A stretch of 64,000 bases of DNA from Nevskia sp. (GTDB lineage Bacteria; Pseudomonadota; Gammaproteobacteria; Nevskiales; Nevskiaceae): contig JARLJS010000210.1 of assembly GCA_031291075.1 (NCBI GenBank), positions 34,683 to 98,682 of the forward strand. The letters run 5' to 3'. The first letter of the stretch is position 1; the number at the start of each line of letters is the position of its first letter. Shown here piece by piece: positions 42,505 through 50,952 of this stretch. Below the pieces are notes generated by a model that did no database searches, was not told where the DNA came from, and saw only the letters and a program-made list of their open reading frames with translations. A program made the translations under genes and the position numbers.

Positions 42505-44100
42505 ATGACTTTCAAGCTTAAGCTCGGTGCTGCATCTGTGCTGACCGCGGCGTGGTACGCCGCGCCCGCTCTGGCGGTGACGCAGATCACGAACGTCAAC
42601 GTCGACACCGTCAACAAGATCATCTACATCGACGGCACCGACCTGATCCTGCCAGGCTATACGCCCTACGTCGTGCTGGAAGGCACCGCCCTGACCATCA
42701 ATCGGGGTGCCTCCAACGGCACCCATGTGCAGGCTTCGATTCCCAACACGCTGTTGCTCGCCGCCGGCGTCGGCTACCAGTTGTACGCCTCGCCCGACCG
42801 CTCACCGACCAGCTCCAACAACGGTTACGGTGCACCCACCGATCAGGCCTATTCCACCGTCTACGTCGGCACCGGCGCCACCGGCGCTACCGGTGCCACC
42901 GGCACCATGGGTGCGACAGGTCCTGCGGGCGCCACGGGAGCCACCGGCGCCACGGGTGCGACGGGTGCTGCCGGCGCCACGGGTGCGACGGGTGCTGCCG
43001 GCGCCACGGGTGCGACGGGTGCTGCCGGCGCCACGGGTGCGACGGGTGCTGCCGGCGCCACCGGTGCCATGGGTGCGACGGGTGCTGCCGGTGCCACTGG
43101 TGCCATGGGTGCGACGGGTGCTGCCGGTGCCACCGGTGCCATGGGTGCGACGGGTGCTGCCGGCGCCACGGGAGCCACCGGGTCCCAGGGCCCCACCGGG
43201 TTCCAGGGCCTCCAGGGCCTCCAGGGCGTATCCGGCACGACAGGTGCGACAGGCACGACAGGCACGACAGGTGCGACAGGTGCGACAGGCGCGACAGGTG
43301 CGACAGGCGCGGTGGGGCCCACCGAGGCCTTTGTCAGCCTGCCCTTCGATACCAACAGCTTCATCAATGCCGCCGGCCAGACCGTCACCTTCGAGCCGGC
43401 GTCCACCACCCTCCAGCCGGGACTCGTTGGAAACAACAGCGTCGTGGGTATCAGCACCAACAGCGGCAGTCCCGCCATCGTGCAGATCTCCGGCAACACC
43501 GGCTGCTACTTCGACGGCCCGGGCTCCGCCGGCGACTTCGTCGTGCCCAGCGCGTCGATCGGAGGCTACTGCGGCAGCGCCGGCTCCAACTACCCGACCG
43601 GCCGCCAGGTGCTCGGCGTCCTCCTCGGATCGGCCGGCATCAATCAGAAATCGCAGGTCGCCCTCATCGGCCCCGGCGTCATTCCCGCCCCCTCCGGATC
43701 GGGCGCCAGCGCGAAGGGAATCGCCCTGGCCGACACCGGCCATAACGTCGCCAACACGGTCTTCTGGTTCAGCCCCACCAACACCGGGCAAGCCGCCTCG
43801 AGCATCGACTACGTGGCGGTGGCGGTCGCTCCCGCCTCGTGCACCCCCAGCATGACGGTCTACAACTACGCCGGGCAGACCAACAGCTTCTACCTGTTCC
43901 CGGTCACGCTGTCGTCGCTGACGGTGCAAAGCTCGCCGGTCATCTCGCTCACAAGCTGCACGTCGGGAAGCGCCTGCAGCGGAACCGCTGCCAGCGCCGT
44001 GTCGGCCGCAACCGGCCTGACGCTGACCTGCGGCAGCACCAGCACCGGCGCGAACTGCGGCAGCGCGGGCGGCCTCATGGTCACGTTCTCCTGCAACTGA
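42505..44100 (+). CDS. Collagen-like triplet-repeat secreted protein
   Basis: This 531-residue precursor has a signal peptide (~1-24), an N-terminal beta domain (~25-120; [20 protein letters not shown] resembles an IPT/TIG strand pattern), an uninterrupted collagen-like region of about 53 Gly-X-Y triplets (residues 124-282, mostly GAT, GAA, GAM) and a C-terminal globular domain (~283-531) with two CTSGSACSG- and [15 protein letters not shown] cysteine pairs. Bacterial collagens form trimeric stalks; Thr in the Y position may be glycosylated. The repeat is encoded by a highly regular DNA repeat that could vary in length. It is monocistronic. Attachment or a fibre role is inference. Confidence 0.88.
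   Translation: MTFKLKLGAASVLTAAWYAAPALAVTQITNVNVDTVNKIIYIDGTDLILPGYTPYVVLEGTALTINRGASNGTHVQASIPNTLLLAAGVGYQLYASPDRSPTSSNNGYGAPTDQAYSTVYVGTGATGATGATGTMGATGPAGATGATGATGATGAAGATGATGAAGATGATGAAGATGATGAAGATGAMGATGAAGATGAMGATGAAGATGAMGATGAAGATGATGSQGPTGFQGLQGLQGVSGTTGATGTTGTTGATGATGATGATGAVGPTEAFVSLPFDTNSFINAAGQTVTFEPASTTLQPGLVGNNSVVGISTNSGSPAIVQISGNTGCYFDGPGSAGDFVVPSASIGGYCGSAGSNYPTGRQVLGVLLGSAGINQKSQVALIGPGVIPAPSGSGASAKGIALADTGHNVANTVFWFSPTNTGQAASSIDYVAVAVAPASCTPSMTVYNYAGQTNSFYLFPVTLSSLTVQSSPVISLTSCTSGSACSGTAASAVSAATGLTLTCGSTSTGANCGSAGGLMVTFSCN
42874..43350 (+). repeat. Collagen-coding DNA repeat
   Basis: Near-identical 9- to 27-base units (GGTGCTGCCGGCGCCACG and variants) are repeated in tandem, keeping the Gly-X-Y frame. 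Slipped-strand length change would stay in frame because all units are multiples of nine. Confidence 0.9.
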
Positions 44101-44272
44101 GGTGGCGTCGCCCGTAAGGGCGGACCGCGAAGCGTTGGTTGACCCCGATCATCCCCCCAAAGGGGGCAGAGTGAACTGGTGAGAGCCGTGTCTGCGGGAG
44201 ACGTGGGCAACGCGTCTATGCGGCTGCAACACCGATAAGATCTGCAAGCCACAACGGGATTGTCGCCAACTC

Positions 44273-44740
44273 GTGCAAGTACCGACTGTTACCCGTCTCG
44301 CTTTGATGCCAAGTCAAACCGTCGGTGACTTCCTGGCCCGGCATGGTTTGATTTTCACGCTCGTCCCCGAGAGTGCGGAGATTCCCGGCAGTTATTGGGG
44401 TGCGCCTGAAGCCGGGGTCATCGGAGACACGCTATACGCCAGGTCGGATACACCCGTTCATTCCATCCTGCACACTGCCTGCCACTGGCTTTGTATGGAC
44501 GAGGCCCGACGCTCGACGCTGCACACGAACGCCGGCGGGGACGACGCCGAAGAGGTCGCCGTCTGTTACCTCCAATGCCTCCTCGCCGACGAACTGCCCG
44601 GATATAGCCGTGACCGACTCTTTGTCGATATGGATTTATGGGGCTATCACTTTCGCCTCGGTTCGGCTCGCCGCTGGTTCGAAGAAGATGCGGAGGACGC
44701 GCGCGAGTGGCTGATCAGGCGGGGGCTGATCAAGCCATAG
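44273..44740 (+). CDS. Hypothetical protein with HxxxH and EE motifs
   Basis: This 155-residue soluble protein is not recognised. Its core reads VHSILHTACHWLCMDEARR followed by DDAEEVAVCYLQCLLADELP. The helix with HTACH and the later EE pair resemble the active-site helices of small zincin-like proteins; four cysteines are near these helices. The C-terminus is WFEEDAEDAREWLIRRGLI. GTG 44273 is taken as start but has no good ribosome-binding site; ATG 44306 is possible. It lies between the collagen-like gene and the wax-ester synthase, apparently monocistronic. Function unknown. Confidence 0.75.
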   Translation: MQVPTVTRLALMPSQTVGDFLARHGLIFTLVPESAEIPGSYWGAPEAGVIGDTLYARSDTPVHSILHTACHWLCMDEARRSTLHTNAGGDDAEEVAVCYLQCLLADELPGYSRDRLFVDMDLWGYHFRLGSARRWFEEDAEDAREWLIRRGLIKP

Positions 44741-44981
44741 ACCTTGTCAGGAGGCGGCTGTGAGGAGGGCATCGCCGGCGGAATCCGTCGCTCCGGACCG
44801 GAAAGACCTGCCGGCACCGGAACCGCCGATTCATCCCGAAAGGCGGCTGGATCGTCTCCATGACGGAGATCAATGCTGTCTGCCGTTGCACATGGTCCTC
44901 TGTTGTCCTGGCGCATAACCGCCGCCGGAGTGCACGGGGCCAGCACCCAAAGAAAGGCTCGCGCACGTGGAGGAGACAGAC

Positions 44982-46424
44982 ATGCAACGGCTGAGCGGAC
45001 TGGATGCGGCATTTCTGAGCGTGGAGACGGACACGGTGCCGATGCATGTGGGCGCCCTGCTGGTCGTCGATCCGCGCGGTGCGCCGGGGTTCGGCTTTGA
45101 AGCCGTGCGGGAGGCGATGCAGCAGCGCATGCACGTGATGCCGGCGTTTCGGCGCAGGCCGGTGGAGGCGCCGCTGAACCTGATCCATCCGTTCTGGGTG
45201 GAGGACCCGGAGTTCCGCATCGACCGTCACCTGAAGCGCGCGACGGTGCCGGCACCCGGGACGCATGCGGAGCTGGAACAGCTGGCGGCCCGGCTGTTCG
45301 AGCCGCGCCTGCAGCGGGACCGGCCGCTGTGGGAGATCTACTACATCGACGGTCTGGCTTCGGGGGAAGTCGCCTGCCTGTGGAAGATGCATCACGCCTG
45401 CCTGGACGGCGTGCTGGGGGCGGAGCTGTTCGCCAGGGCTCTGGATACAAGCGCGAATGCGCTGCCGCCCGCGCCGGCGCGGGAATGGGTGCCGGACCGG
45501 ATGCCGGGGCGGATGCAGCTGGCATGGCGCACCGTGCGCAGCGCGGCGGCGGCGCCGCGGCGGATGATCGGCTTGGCCGGCGAGACGGCGGCGGCGCTGC
45601 GGACGCTGATGGCTGCCCGGTCTGCCCCGCAGGAGCGCGGTGCCGAGAAGGCGCCGGCACAGCGGAAACTGCCGATGTTCGGGCCGCGGACCTGCTTCAA
45701 CACGATGGTCACCGCCAAGCGCAGCTACGCCTTCGGCACACTGCCGCTGGACGCGGTGAGAAGCGTCAAGACCGTCTTCGGCGGGACGGTGAACGACGTC
45801 GTCCTGGCCCTGTGCGGCGAGGCGGCGCGGCGCTATCTGCTCAAGTACGGCGAGCTGCCGGACCGGCCGCTGGTGGCGGCGGTGCCTTTATCATTGCGCG
45901 GCAAGGACGATATGTCGCCGACGAACCGGGTGACGATCGCGCGGGTGAACATGGCAACGGATGTGGCGGACCCGGTGGAGCGGCTGCGCGCGATCAGCGC
46001 GCGGATGAACCGGGTGAAGCACGTTCGCAAATCGTTTCCGACCAAGGTGATGATGGATTGGATCGACCTGCCGATGCCCGCCATGCTGTCGCGCGTGGCA
46101 AAGCTGAACGAGTCCTACCGGGGGATGGACCACCTGCAGATGCCGTTCAACCTGGTGGTGTCGAACATCGTGGGGCCGCAGGCGCCGATGTACCTGGCCG
46201 GTGCCAGGCTGCAGGCCTTGTATCCGATGAGCATCGCGTACCACGGGCTGGGCATCAATATCACGCTGATGAGCTATTGCGACGCCTTGAACGTGGGGAT
46301 CACGGCGCATCCGGAAACGGTCCCGGACGTGGACTATTTCTTCCAGGCCATGCGCAAGTCCTTGGACGAGCTCCTTGAGCGGTCAAAAACAGTCGCGCCC
46401 CAGCCAGTGGCCGATGCAGTCTGA
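44982..46424 (+). CDS. Wax ester synthase / diacylglycerol acyltransferase (WS/DGAT)
   Basis: This bifunctional enzyme esterifies acyl-CoA with fatty alcohols or diacylglycerol to make storage wax or triacylglycerol at the membrane. The 480-residue protein has the catalytic motif HHACLDG (HHxxxDG) in WKMHHACLDGVLG, the N-terminal PLWE motif region (RPLWEIYYIDG), PLSLRGKDD and the C-terminal NLVVSNIVGPQAPMYLAGA. GGAGGAG seven bases before ATG 44982 decides the start over the GTG at 44967. It is followed by a 9-bp hairpin between convergent genes. The host probably stores neutral lipid. Confidence 0.93.
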   Translation: MQRLSGLDAAFLSVETDTVPMHVGALLVVDPRGAPGFGFEAVREAMQQRMHVMPAFRRRPVEAPLNLIHPFWVEDPEFRIDRHLKRATVPAPGTHAELEQLAARLFEPRLQRDRPLWEIYYIDGLASGEVACLWKMHHACLDGVLGAELFARALDTSANALPPAPAREWVPDRMPGRMQLAWRTVRSAAAAPRRMIGLAGETAAALRTLMAARSAPQERGAEKAPAQRKLPMFGPRTCFNTMVTAKRSYAFGTLPLDAVRSVKTVFGGTVNDVVLALCGEAARRYLLKYGELPDRPLVAAVPLSLRGKDDMSPTNRVTIARVNMATDVADPVERLRAISARMNRVKHVRKSFPTKVMMDWIDLPMPAMLSRVAKLNESYRGMDHLQMPFNLVVSNIVGPQAPMYLAGARLQALYPMSIAYHGLGINITLMSYCDALNVGITAHPETVPDVDYFFQAMRKSLDELLERSKTVAPQPVADAV

Positions 46425-46444
46425 GCGGCTCGCTGGAGCCGCTC
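46423..46444. repeat. 9-bp palindrome between convergent genes
   Basis: GAGCGGCTC-GCTG-GAGCCGCTC is a perfect stem with four-base loop right after the wax-synthase stop. Without a T-tract it is only a possible bidirectional terminator. Confidence 0.5.
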
Positions 46445-46451
46445 GGATCCC

Positions 46452-47807
46452 TCATTTCGTCGTCATCTTCTGCACCGCCCCGGCGGTGAAGTATTCGTCT
46501 GACCAGTCCAGCGACAGGTCGTTGGGCTTGTCCTCGTTGTAGGCGGCGGTGATGAAATAACGGCCCGAGAAGAAGTCGTAGATCACTTCCGGCACGGTGG
46601 TCGCGTTCTGGATGTTGGCGGCGAAGACCAGGTGGCCTTCCTGGAATTTGTAAAGCTGGTCCTTGTTGTCGTAGTCGCTGACCGCCTCGATGTCCCAGGA
46701 ATCCTCATCCACGTAGAAGCGCCGTGTCTTGAAGGTGTGGTTGGTGCCGGGCTTGAGGTTGGCCTCGACCACCCAGTAGCGGTGCAGCTCGTAACGCGGC
46801 AGTTCCTGGTTGAGGTGATGGGAACGGATCATGTCACGGAATTTGGTCCTGTCGCCGGCGATGCGGTTGGAGTTGTAGGGCAGGTAGAACTCCTTCTTGC
46901 CGGCCAGCTTCCAGTCGTAGCGGTCAAGGGCGCCGTTGAACATGTCGACCTGGTCGTAGAACTGGTTGCCATCGGTGCCTTCGTAGGGGTTGTCGTACTG
47001 CACCGTCGGCGCGCGGCGGATGCGCTTGATGCCCGGACTGTAGAGCCAGGCGGCGCGTCCGCTGTCGCCGCTGCCCGTGCGGTCATGCACCAGGATGAAG
47101 GTGCCCGCCACCCGCGGTGGTGACAGGGTCTGCGACAGGTAGCGCAGGAATTCGCCCTGGCCCTGCTTCATCGGCACCGGGCTCTTCTCGTTGGCGTAGT
47201 AGAACTTCGCCTGCTCCAGGATCTTGGTCTGCTGGTAGTCGCCGCCGGCCTGCACGATGAACTGGTTGTTGTAGCGCTGCACGCTGTCGCCGCGCCATTT
47301 CAGCTTGTGGTTCCAGATCACCTCGGCGCCGGACTTCGGGACCGGGAACGGGAAGCCGAGGGTGCAGCCGTCCAGGTCGTCGGTACCGTTGAGCTTGCAG
47401 CTCGCGGCGTCGGCCAGCGTCGCCTTATAGATGAAGTCGGGAAACGACACGGTGCGCCGGGTCGGATACACGATCATCTTGTAGTCGGTGAAGCGCCTGA
47501 ACAGCTCCTTGTGGCCCTCGGTGAGCTTGTCGGCGTATTTCTGGTAGTTGTCGTGCGTGATGGTGAACAACGGCTTGTCGCCGTCGATCTGGTCGTCGCG
47601 CGGGAACTCCCCGGTCAGCGGGCCCGCCTTGGGCCTGCCGCCGGTCCAGGCCGGGATCGTCCCGTCGGCGTTGGCCGCCGCCTGGGCGCCTACCGGGGTC
47701 AGGGCGTGGCCGAGCTGCGCCGCCTCTTGCGGAGAAACGGCCGCGTGCGCGGCCTGCAGCGACAATGCGAACAGCGTAATGGCGGCAAACCCTATGCTCT
47801 TGTTCAT
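46452..47807 (-). CDS. DUF1329 exported protein
   Basis: This 451-residue precursor has a signal peptide (~1-22) and the DUF1329 body: AAQLGHALTPVGAQAAANADG, GTIPAWTGG, DRTGSGDSGRAAWLYSPGIKRIRRAP and LPYNSNRIAGDRTKFRDMI. Structurally related proteins are LolA/LolB-like lipoprotein-sorting folds, and DUF1329 genes often pair with DUF1302 and RND transporters in lipid- or sterol-using bacteria. Here no DUF1302 is adjacent. GGAGGAG before ATG 47807 gives a strong ribosome-binding site. It is convergent with the wax-ester synthase. The periplasmic role in lipid handling is inference. Confidence 0.88.
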   Translation of the reverse strand: MNKSIGFAAITLFALSLQAAHAAVSPQEAAQLGHALTPVGAQAAANADGTIPAWTGGRPKAGPLTGEFPRDDQIDGDKPLFTITHDNYQKYADKLTEGHKELFRRFTDYKMIVYPTRRTVSFPDFIYKATLADAASCKLNGTDDLDGCTLGFPFPVPKSGAEVIWNHKLKWRGDSVQRYNNQFIVQAGGDYQQTKILEQAKFYYANEKSPVPMKQGQGEFLRYLSQTLSPPRVAGTFILVHDRTGSGDSGRAAWLYSPGIKRIRRAPTVQYDNPYEGTDGNQFYDQVDMFNGALDRYDWKLAGKKEFYLPYNSNRIAGDRTKFRDMIRSHHLNQELPRYELHRYWVVEANLKPGTNHTFKTRRFYVDEDSWDIEAVSDYDNKDQLYKFQEGHLVFAANIQNATTVPEVIYDFFSGRYFITAAYNEDKPNDLSLDWSDEYFTAGAVQKMTTK

Positions 47808-48099
47808 GGCGCAACATCTCCTCCTGCTTTGCGCCGGACTTCGGCGCGGCTACGCCACCGGGGGCACTTCGAGGACGCGCCCTGCTGTCGTGACGCACCG
47901 TGGAATGTGGAGTTCGCGCGCGGCGAGCGCAATGATCTGCGTCAAGCTTGGCGCCGAGGCGGCCCCAGGCGCCCCGTCGCGCCGGACTCAGAGGACGGCG
48001 GCAACGGCTGCGGGACCGCACCTGCCGGCTTCGGGAATGGAAACGCTGCGGGGCGCGCAGAGCCTGGCGGTCGACGAACCCCGGTACGGGCCTACCGAG

Positions 48100-48447
48100 T
48101 CAGCGCTCGACCTTCACCCCGAAGAACCGCGCCAGCCGCTGGCGGGTCGGCTCGCTCAGCCGGCAGCGCAGGAACTTGCCCTCGCGCTCGACTTCGATCA
48201 GGCCGGCCGCGACCAGTTCCTTGGTATGGTGGGAGATGGTCGGCGCGCCGATATCCAGCAGAGCCATCAGCTCCTGCAGGGCGCAGGTCTTCATGCTGCG
48301 TTCGCGGTGTCGCAGCAATTCCAGGTACATGGCCAGGCGGTTCGGATTGGACAGAGCCTTGAACGCCTGCGCCAGGCTGGATAGTTCGGGATCGGGGAAG
48401 GATTTCACGCGCGGGAGCAGGGTTTCGCCATGTGACGAGTTTGCCAT
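48100..48447 (-). CDS. ArsR-family transcriptional regulator
   Basis: This 115-residue winged-helix protein has LAQAFKALSNPNRLAMYLEL, the metal-box-like segment KTCALQELMALL and the recognition helix APTISHHTKELVAAGLIEVE, then the wing REGKFLRCRLSE. One cysteine in the ArsR position (C-A-L) suggests a metal or thiol signal, but the CxC pair of ArsR is incomplete. It is transcribed divergently from the Old Yellow Enzyme gene. A perfect palindrome TTGTCA-GTT-TGACAA sits just before its start codon and is the probable autoregulatory operator. Its start ATG 48447 has no ribosome-binding site. Confidence 0.9.
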   Translation of the reverse strand: MANSSHGETLLPRVKSFPDPELSSLAQAFKALSNPNRLAMYLELLRHRERSMKTCALQELMALLDIGAPTISHHTKELVAAGLIEVEREGKFLRCRLSEPTRQRLARFFGVKVER

Positions 48448-48450
48448 AGT

Positions 48451-48465
48451 TTGTCAGTTTGACAA
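48451..48465. promoter_or_regulatory. ArsR operator
   Basis: TTGTCA-GTT-TGACAA is a perfect 6-3-6 palindrome, four bases from the arsR-type start codon and 42 bases before the oxidoreductase start. Its position suits repression of both divergent genes. Confidence 0.72.
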
Positions 48466-48506
48466 GCATCGAATCAATCAATACCCTGCGGCGGTACTTT
48501 GCAAAT

Positions 48507-49784
48507 ATGGGTGACCCCATGGCCGATGCCGCTTCCACGCGCGCCAACCTGCTGGCGCAACCGCTGCAACTGCCCAACGGCAGTGTGCTGAAGAACCGCC
48601 TCGCCAAGTCGGCGATGAGCGAGGCGCTCGGCTCCTACGACAACCACGTCACCCCGCAGCTGCCGCGGCTCTATGGCCGCTGGGCGGCCTCCGGCATCGG
48701 CCTGCTCATCACCGGCAACGTGATGATCGACCGCCGCGCGCTGGGCGAGCCCGGCAACATCGCGCTGGAGGACGAGTCGGACCTGCCGCTGCTGCAGGAA
48801 TGGGCGCAGGCGGCCACCGCCCAGGGCGCGCAGATCTGGATGCAGCTCAACCATCCCGGCAAGCAGTCGCCCAAGGGCCTCAACCGCTACAACCTGTCGC
48901 CGTCGGCGATCCCTTTCCGCAAGGACCTCACGGCCTTCTTCGACACCCCGCGCGAAGCGACCCCGGCGCAGATCGAGGACATCATCGCGCGCTTCGGCCA
49001 CGCCGCCGCGATCGCCAGGAAGGCCGGCTTCAGCGGCGTGCAGATCCACGGCGCGCACGGCTACCTGGTGAGCCAGTTCCTGTCACCGCATCACAACCAG
49101 CGCAGCGACGAGTGGGGTGGCAGCGCGGAGAAGCGCCGCCGTTTCGTGCTGGCCGTCTTCGCCGAGATCCGGCGCCAGGTCGGCGCCGGCTTCCCGGTCG
49201 GGATCAAGCTGAACTCCGCCGATTTCCAGCGCGGCGGTTTCACCGAGGAGGAATCGGTGGCGACGATCCAGGCGCTGGCGCAGGCCGGCATCGACCTGGT
49301 GGAGATCTCCGGCGGCACCTACGAAACGCCGGTGATGACCGGTGCGGGCGACGGCAAGCCGGCCGCGTCCACCGCCGCCCGCGAAGCCTATTTCCTGGAA
49401 TTCGCGGAAAAGGTGCGCGCCGCGGTGGCGACGCCGCTGATGGTCACCGGCGGCTTCCGCAGCTGCGACGGCATGAATGCCGCGCTGCGCTCGGGCGCGC
49501 TCGACCTGGTCGGCCTGGGCCGCCTGCTGGCGCTCGACCCGGACGCACCCGCCTCCTTGCTGCGCGGCGCCGACAGCCGCTATCACGTACGGCCGATCAG
49601 CACCGGCATCAAGGCGGTGGACCGCATGGCGCTGATGGAGGTGTCCTGGTACACGCGCCAGCTCAAGCGGATCGCCAACGGCCACGAGCCGAAACCCAAC
49701 GAAAGCGGCCTGTTCGCTCTGCTCGGCACCATGGCGGCCAGCGGCTGGGGCACCTTCCGCACGCGGCGGCTGCGGGCTTCCTGA
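48507..49784 (+). CDS. NADH:flavin oxidoreductase (Old Yellow Enzyme family)
   Basis: This 425-residue FMN-binding TIM-barrel enzyme begins with the OYE-type PLQLPNGSVLKNRLAKSAM and has QLNHPGKQSPKG, GVQIHGAHGYLVSQFLSPHHNQRSDEWGGS-type residues (catalytic region), GIKLNSADF, LVEISGGTYE and LVGLGRLLALDPDAP. It lacks the C-terminal iron-sulfur and FAD domains of 2,4-dienoyl-CoA reductase, so it is the short form that reduces activated alkenes with NAD(P)H. ATG 48507 is used; ATG 48519 is possible. Control by the divergent ArsR protein is likely given the palindrome between them. Confidence 0.9.
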   Translation: MGDPMADAASTRANLLAQPLQLPNGSVLKNRLAKSAMSEALGSYDNHVTPQLPRLYGRWAASGIGLLITGNVMIDRRALGEPGNIALEDESDLPLLQEWAQAATAQGAQIWMQLNHPGKQSPKGLNRYNLSPSAIPFRKDLTAFFDTPREATPAQIEDIIARFGHAAAIARKAGFSGVQIHGAHGYLVSQFLSPHHNQRSDEWGGSAEKRRRFVLAVFAEIRRQVGAGFPVGIKLNSADFQRGGFTEEESVATIQALAQAGIDLVEISGGTYETPVMTGAGDGKPAASTAAREAYFLEFAEKVRAAVATPLMVTGGFRSCDGMNAALRSGALDLVGLGRLLALDPDAPASLLRGADSRYHVRPISTGIKAVDRMALMEVSWYTRQLKRIANGHEPKPNESGLFALLGTMAASGWGTFRTRRLRAS

Positions 49785-49806
49785 CCGGCGAATCGCCCGG
49801 CCTCCT

Positions 49807-50952
49807 TCACGCCGCGGGCAGCGTGAAGAAAAATGTCGCGCCCTGGTCCGGCTGCGCCTGTGCCCAGATGCGCCCGCCGTGCCGCTGCACGATGCGCTGG
49901 GCGAGCGACAGGCCCACGCCGGTCCCCTCGAACTCCTCCGCCCGGTGCAGCCGCTGGAATGCGCCGAACAACCTGTCCGCATAGCGCATGTCGAAGCCGG
50001 CGCCGTTGTCGCGCACGAAATACACCGTTTCCTCGCCCTGGCGCTCGCTGCCGACCTCGATCTTTGCCGGCCGCCGGTTGCGCGTGTATTTGAAGGCGTT
50101 GGACAGGAGGTTGATGTAAACCTGCCGCAGCAGCGCGGCGTCCGCGCGGCAACCCGGCAACGGGCCGATGCGCAGCTCGACCTGCCTGCCGCTCTCCGCG
50201 GCGCCCGCTTCGCGCAGCGCCTCGCGTACCAGGCCGTCGACGTCCACGTCCGACAGCTCCAGCGGCTTGCGGCCAAGCTGCGACAGGCGCAGCAGGTCGC
50301 TGATGAGCTGGTTCATGCGCCGGGCGGCGGTCGTGATGTTGCCGAACAGCGTGCGCACCTCGTGCGGCCATTGGGCCGAGTGCTCGGACTCCAGCACCTC
50401 CGCAAAGCCGGCTATCGCCCGCAGCGGCGCGCGCAGGTCATGCGAGACGGAATGGGAAAACGCCTCCAGCTCGCGGTTGGCGGCCTGCAGTTCACGGTTG
50501 GCGAGCTCCAGCTCGGCGGTGCGTTCGCGCACGTGGCCTTGCAGCTTCGCGTTTTCCTGCCGCAGCCGCCGCACCGCCAGCGCGCGCGACAGCACCGGCA
50601 GGATCACGCTGAGCTTGAACGGCTTGAGGATATAGTCGAGGGCACCCGCTTTCATCGCTTCCACCGCGGTGGCGATGGAACCCGCCCCGGTCATGACGAT
50701 GGCCACCAGGTCCGGGTCGATCTGCTGGGCCGCCCGCAACAGGGTGATGCCGTCGGTCTGCGGCAGCATCAGGTCGGTCAGCAGCAGGTCGAAACGCCGC
50801 TGGTGCAAGGCCGCCAGCGCGGACTCGGCGGAGCTGAACCCGACAATCTCCTCCACCTGGTCGCGCAGGGTGTCGCACAAGGCGTTCATCTGCGCCAGCT
50901 CGTCGTCGACGACGATTACACGCGCCTGCAGCGGGGCCGGGCCGGACGTCAC
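49807..50952 (-). CDS. Response regulator fused to histidine kinase
   Basis: This 381-residue soluble protein has an N-terminal receiver domain (D60 phospho-acceptor in LLTDLMLPQ, K110 in ILKPF), a coiled-coil linker (ENAKLQGHVRERTAELELAN), a HisKA dimer domain with H171 in SVSHDLRAPL and a HATPase domain with NLLSNAFKYT, DNGAGFD and GTGVGLSL. It is thus a phosphorelay node that can receive phosphate and phosphorylate further. It starts at GTG 50952 overlapping the stop of the upstream hybrid kinase (GTGA). It is the last gene of the four-gene TonB-receptor/YfiR operon. Its output protein is not in the window. Confidence 0.9.
   Translation of the reverse strand: MTSGPAPLQARVIVVDDELAQMNALCDTLRDQVEEIVGFSSAESALAALHQRRFDLLLTDLMLPQTDGITLLRAAQQIDPDLVAIVMTGAGSIATAVEAMKAGALDYILKPFKLSVILPVLSRALAVRRLRQENAKLQGHVRERTAELELANRELQAANRELEAFSHSVSHDLRAPLRAIAGFAEVLESEHSAQWPHEVRTLFGNITTAARRMNQLISDLLRLSQLGRKPLELSDVDVDGLVREALREAGAAESGRQVELRIGPLPGCRADAALLRQVYINLLSNAFKYTRNRRPAKIEVGSERQGEETVYFVRDNGAGFDMRYADRLFGAFQRLHRAEEFEGTGVGLSLAQRIVQRHGGRIWAQAQPDQGATFFFTLPAA

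Noticed and set aside
42874..43350. Possible CRISPR-like repeat
   Set aside because: It is an in-frame collagen-coding repeat within a clear secreted-protein gene.
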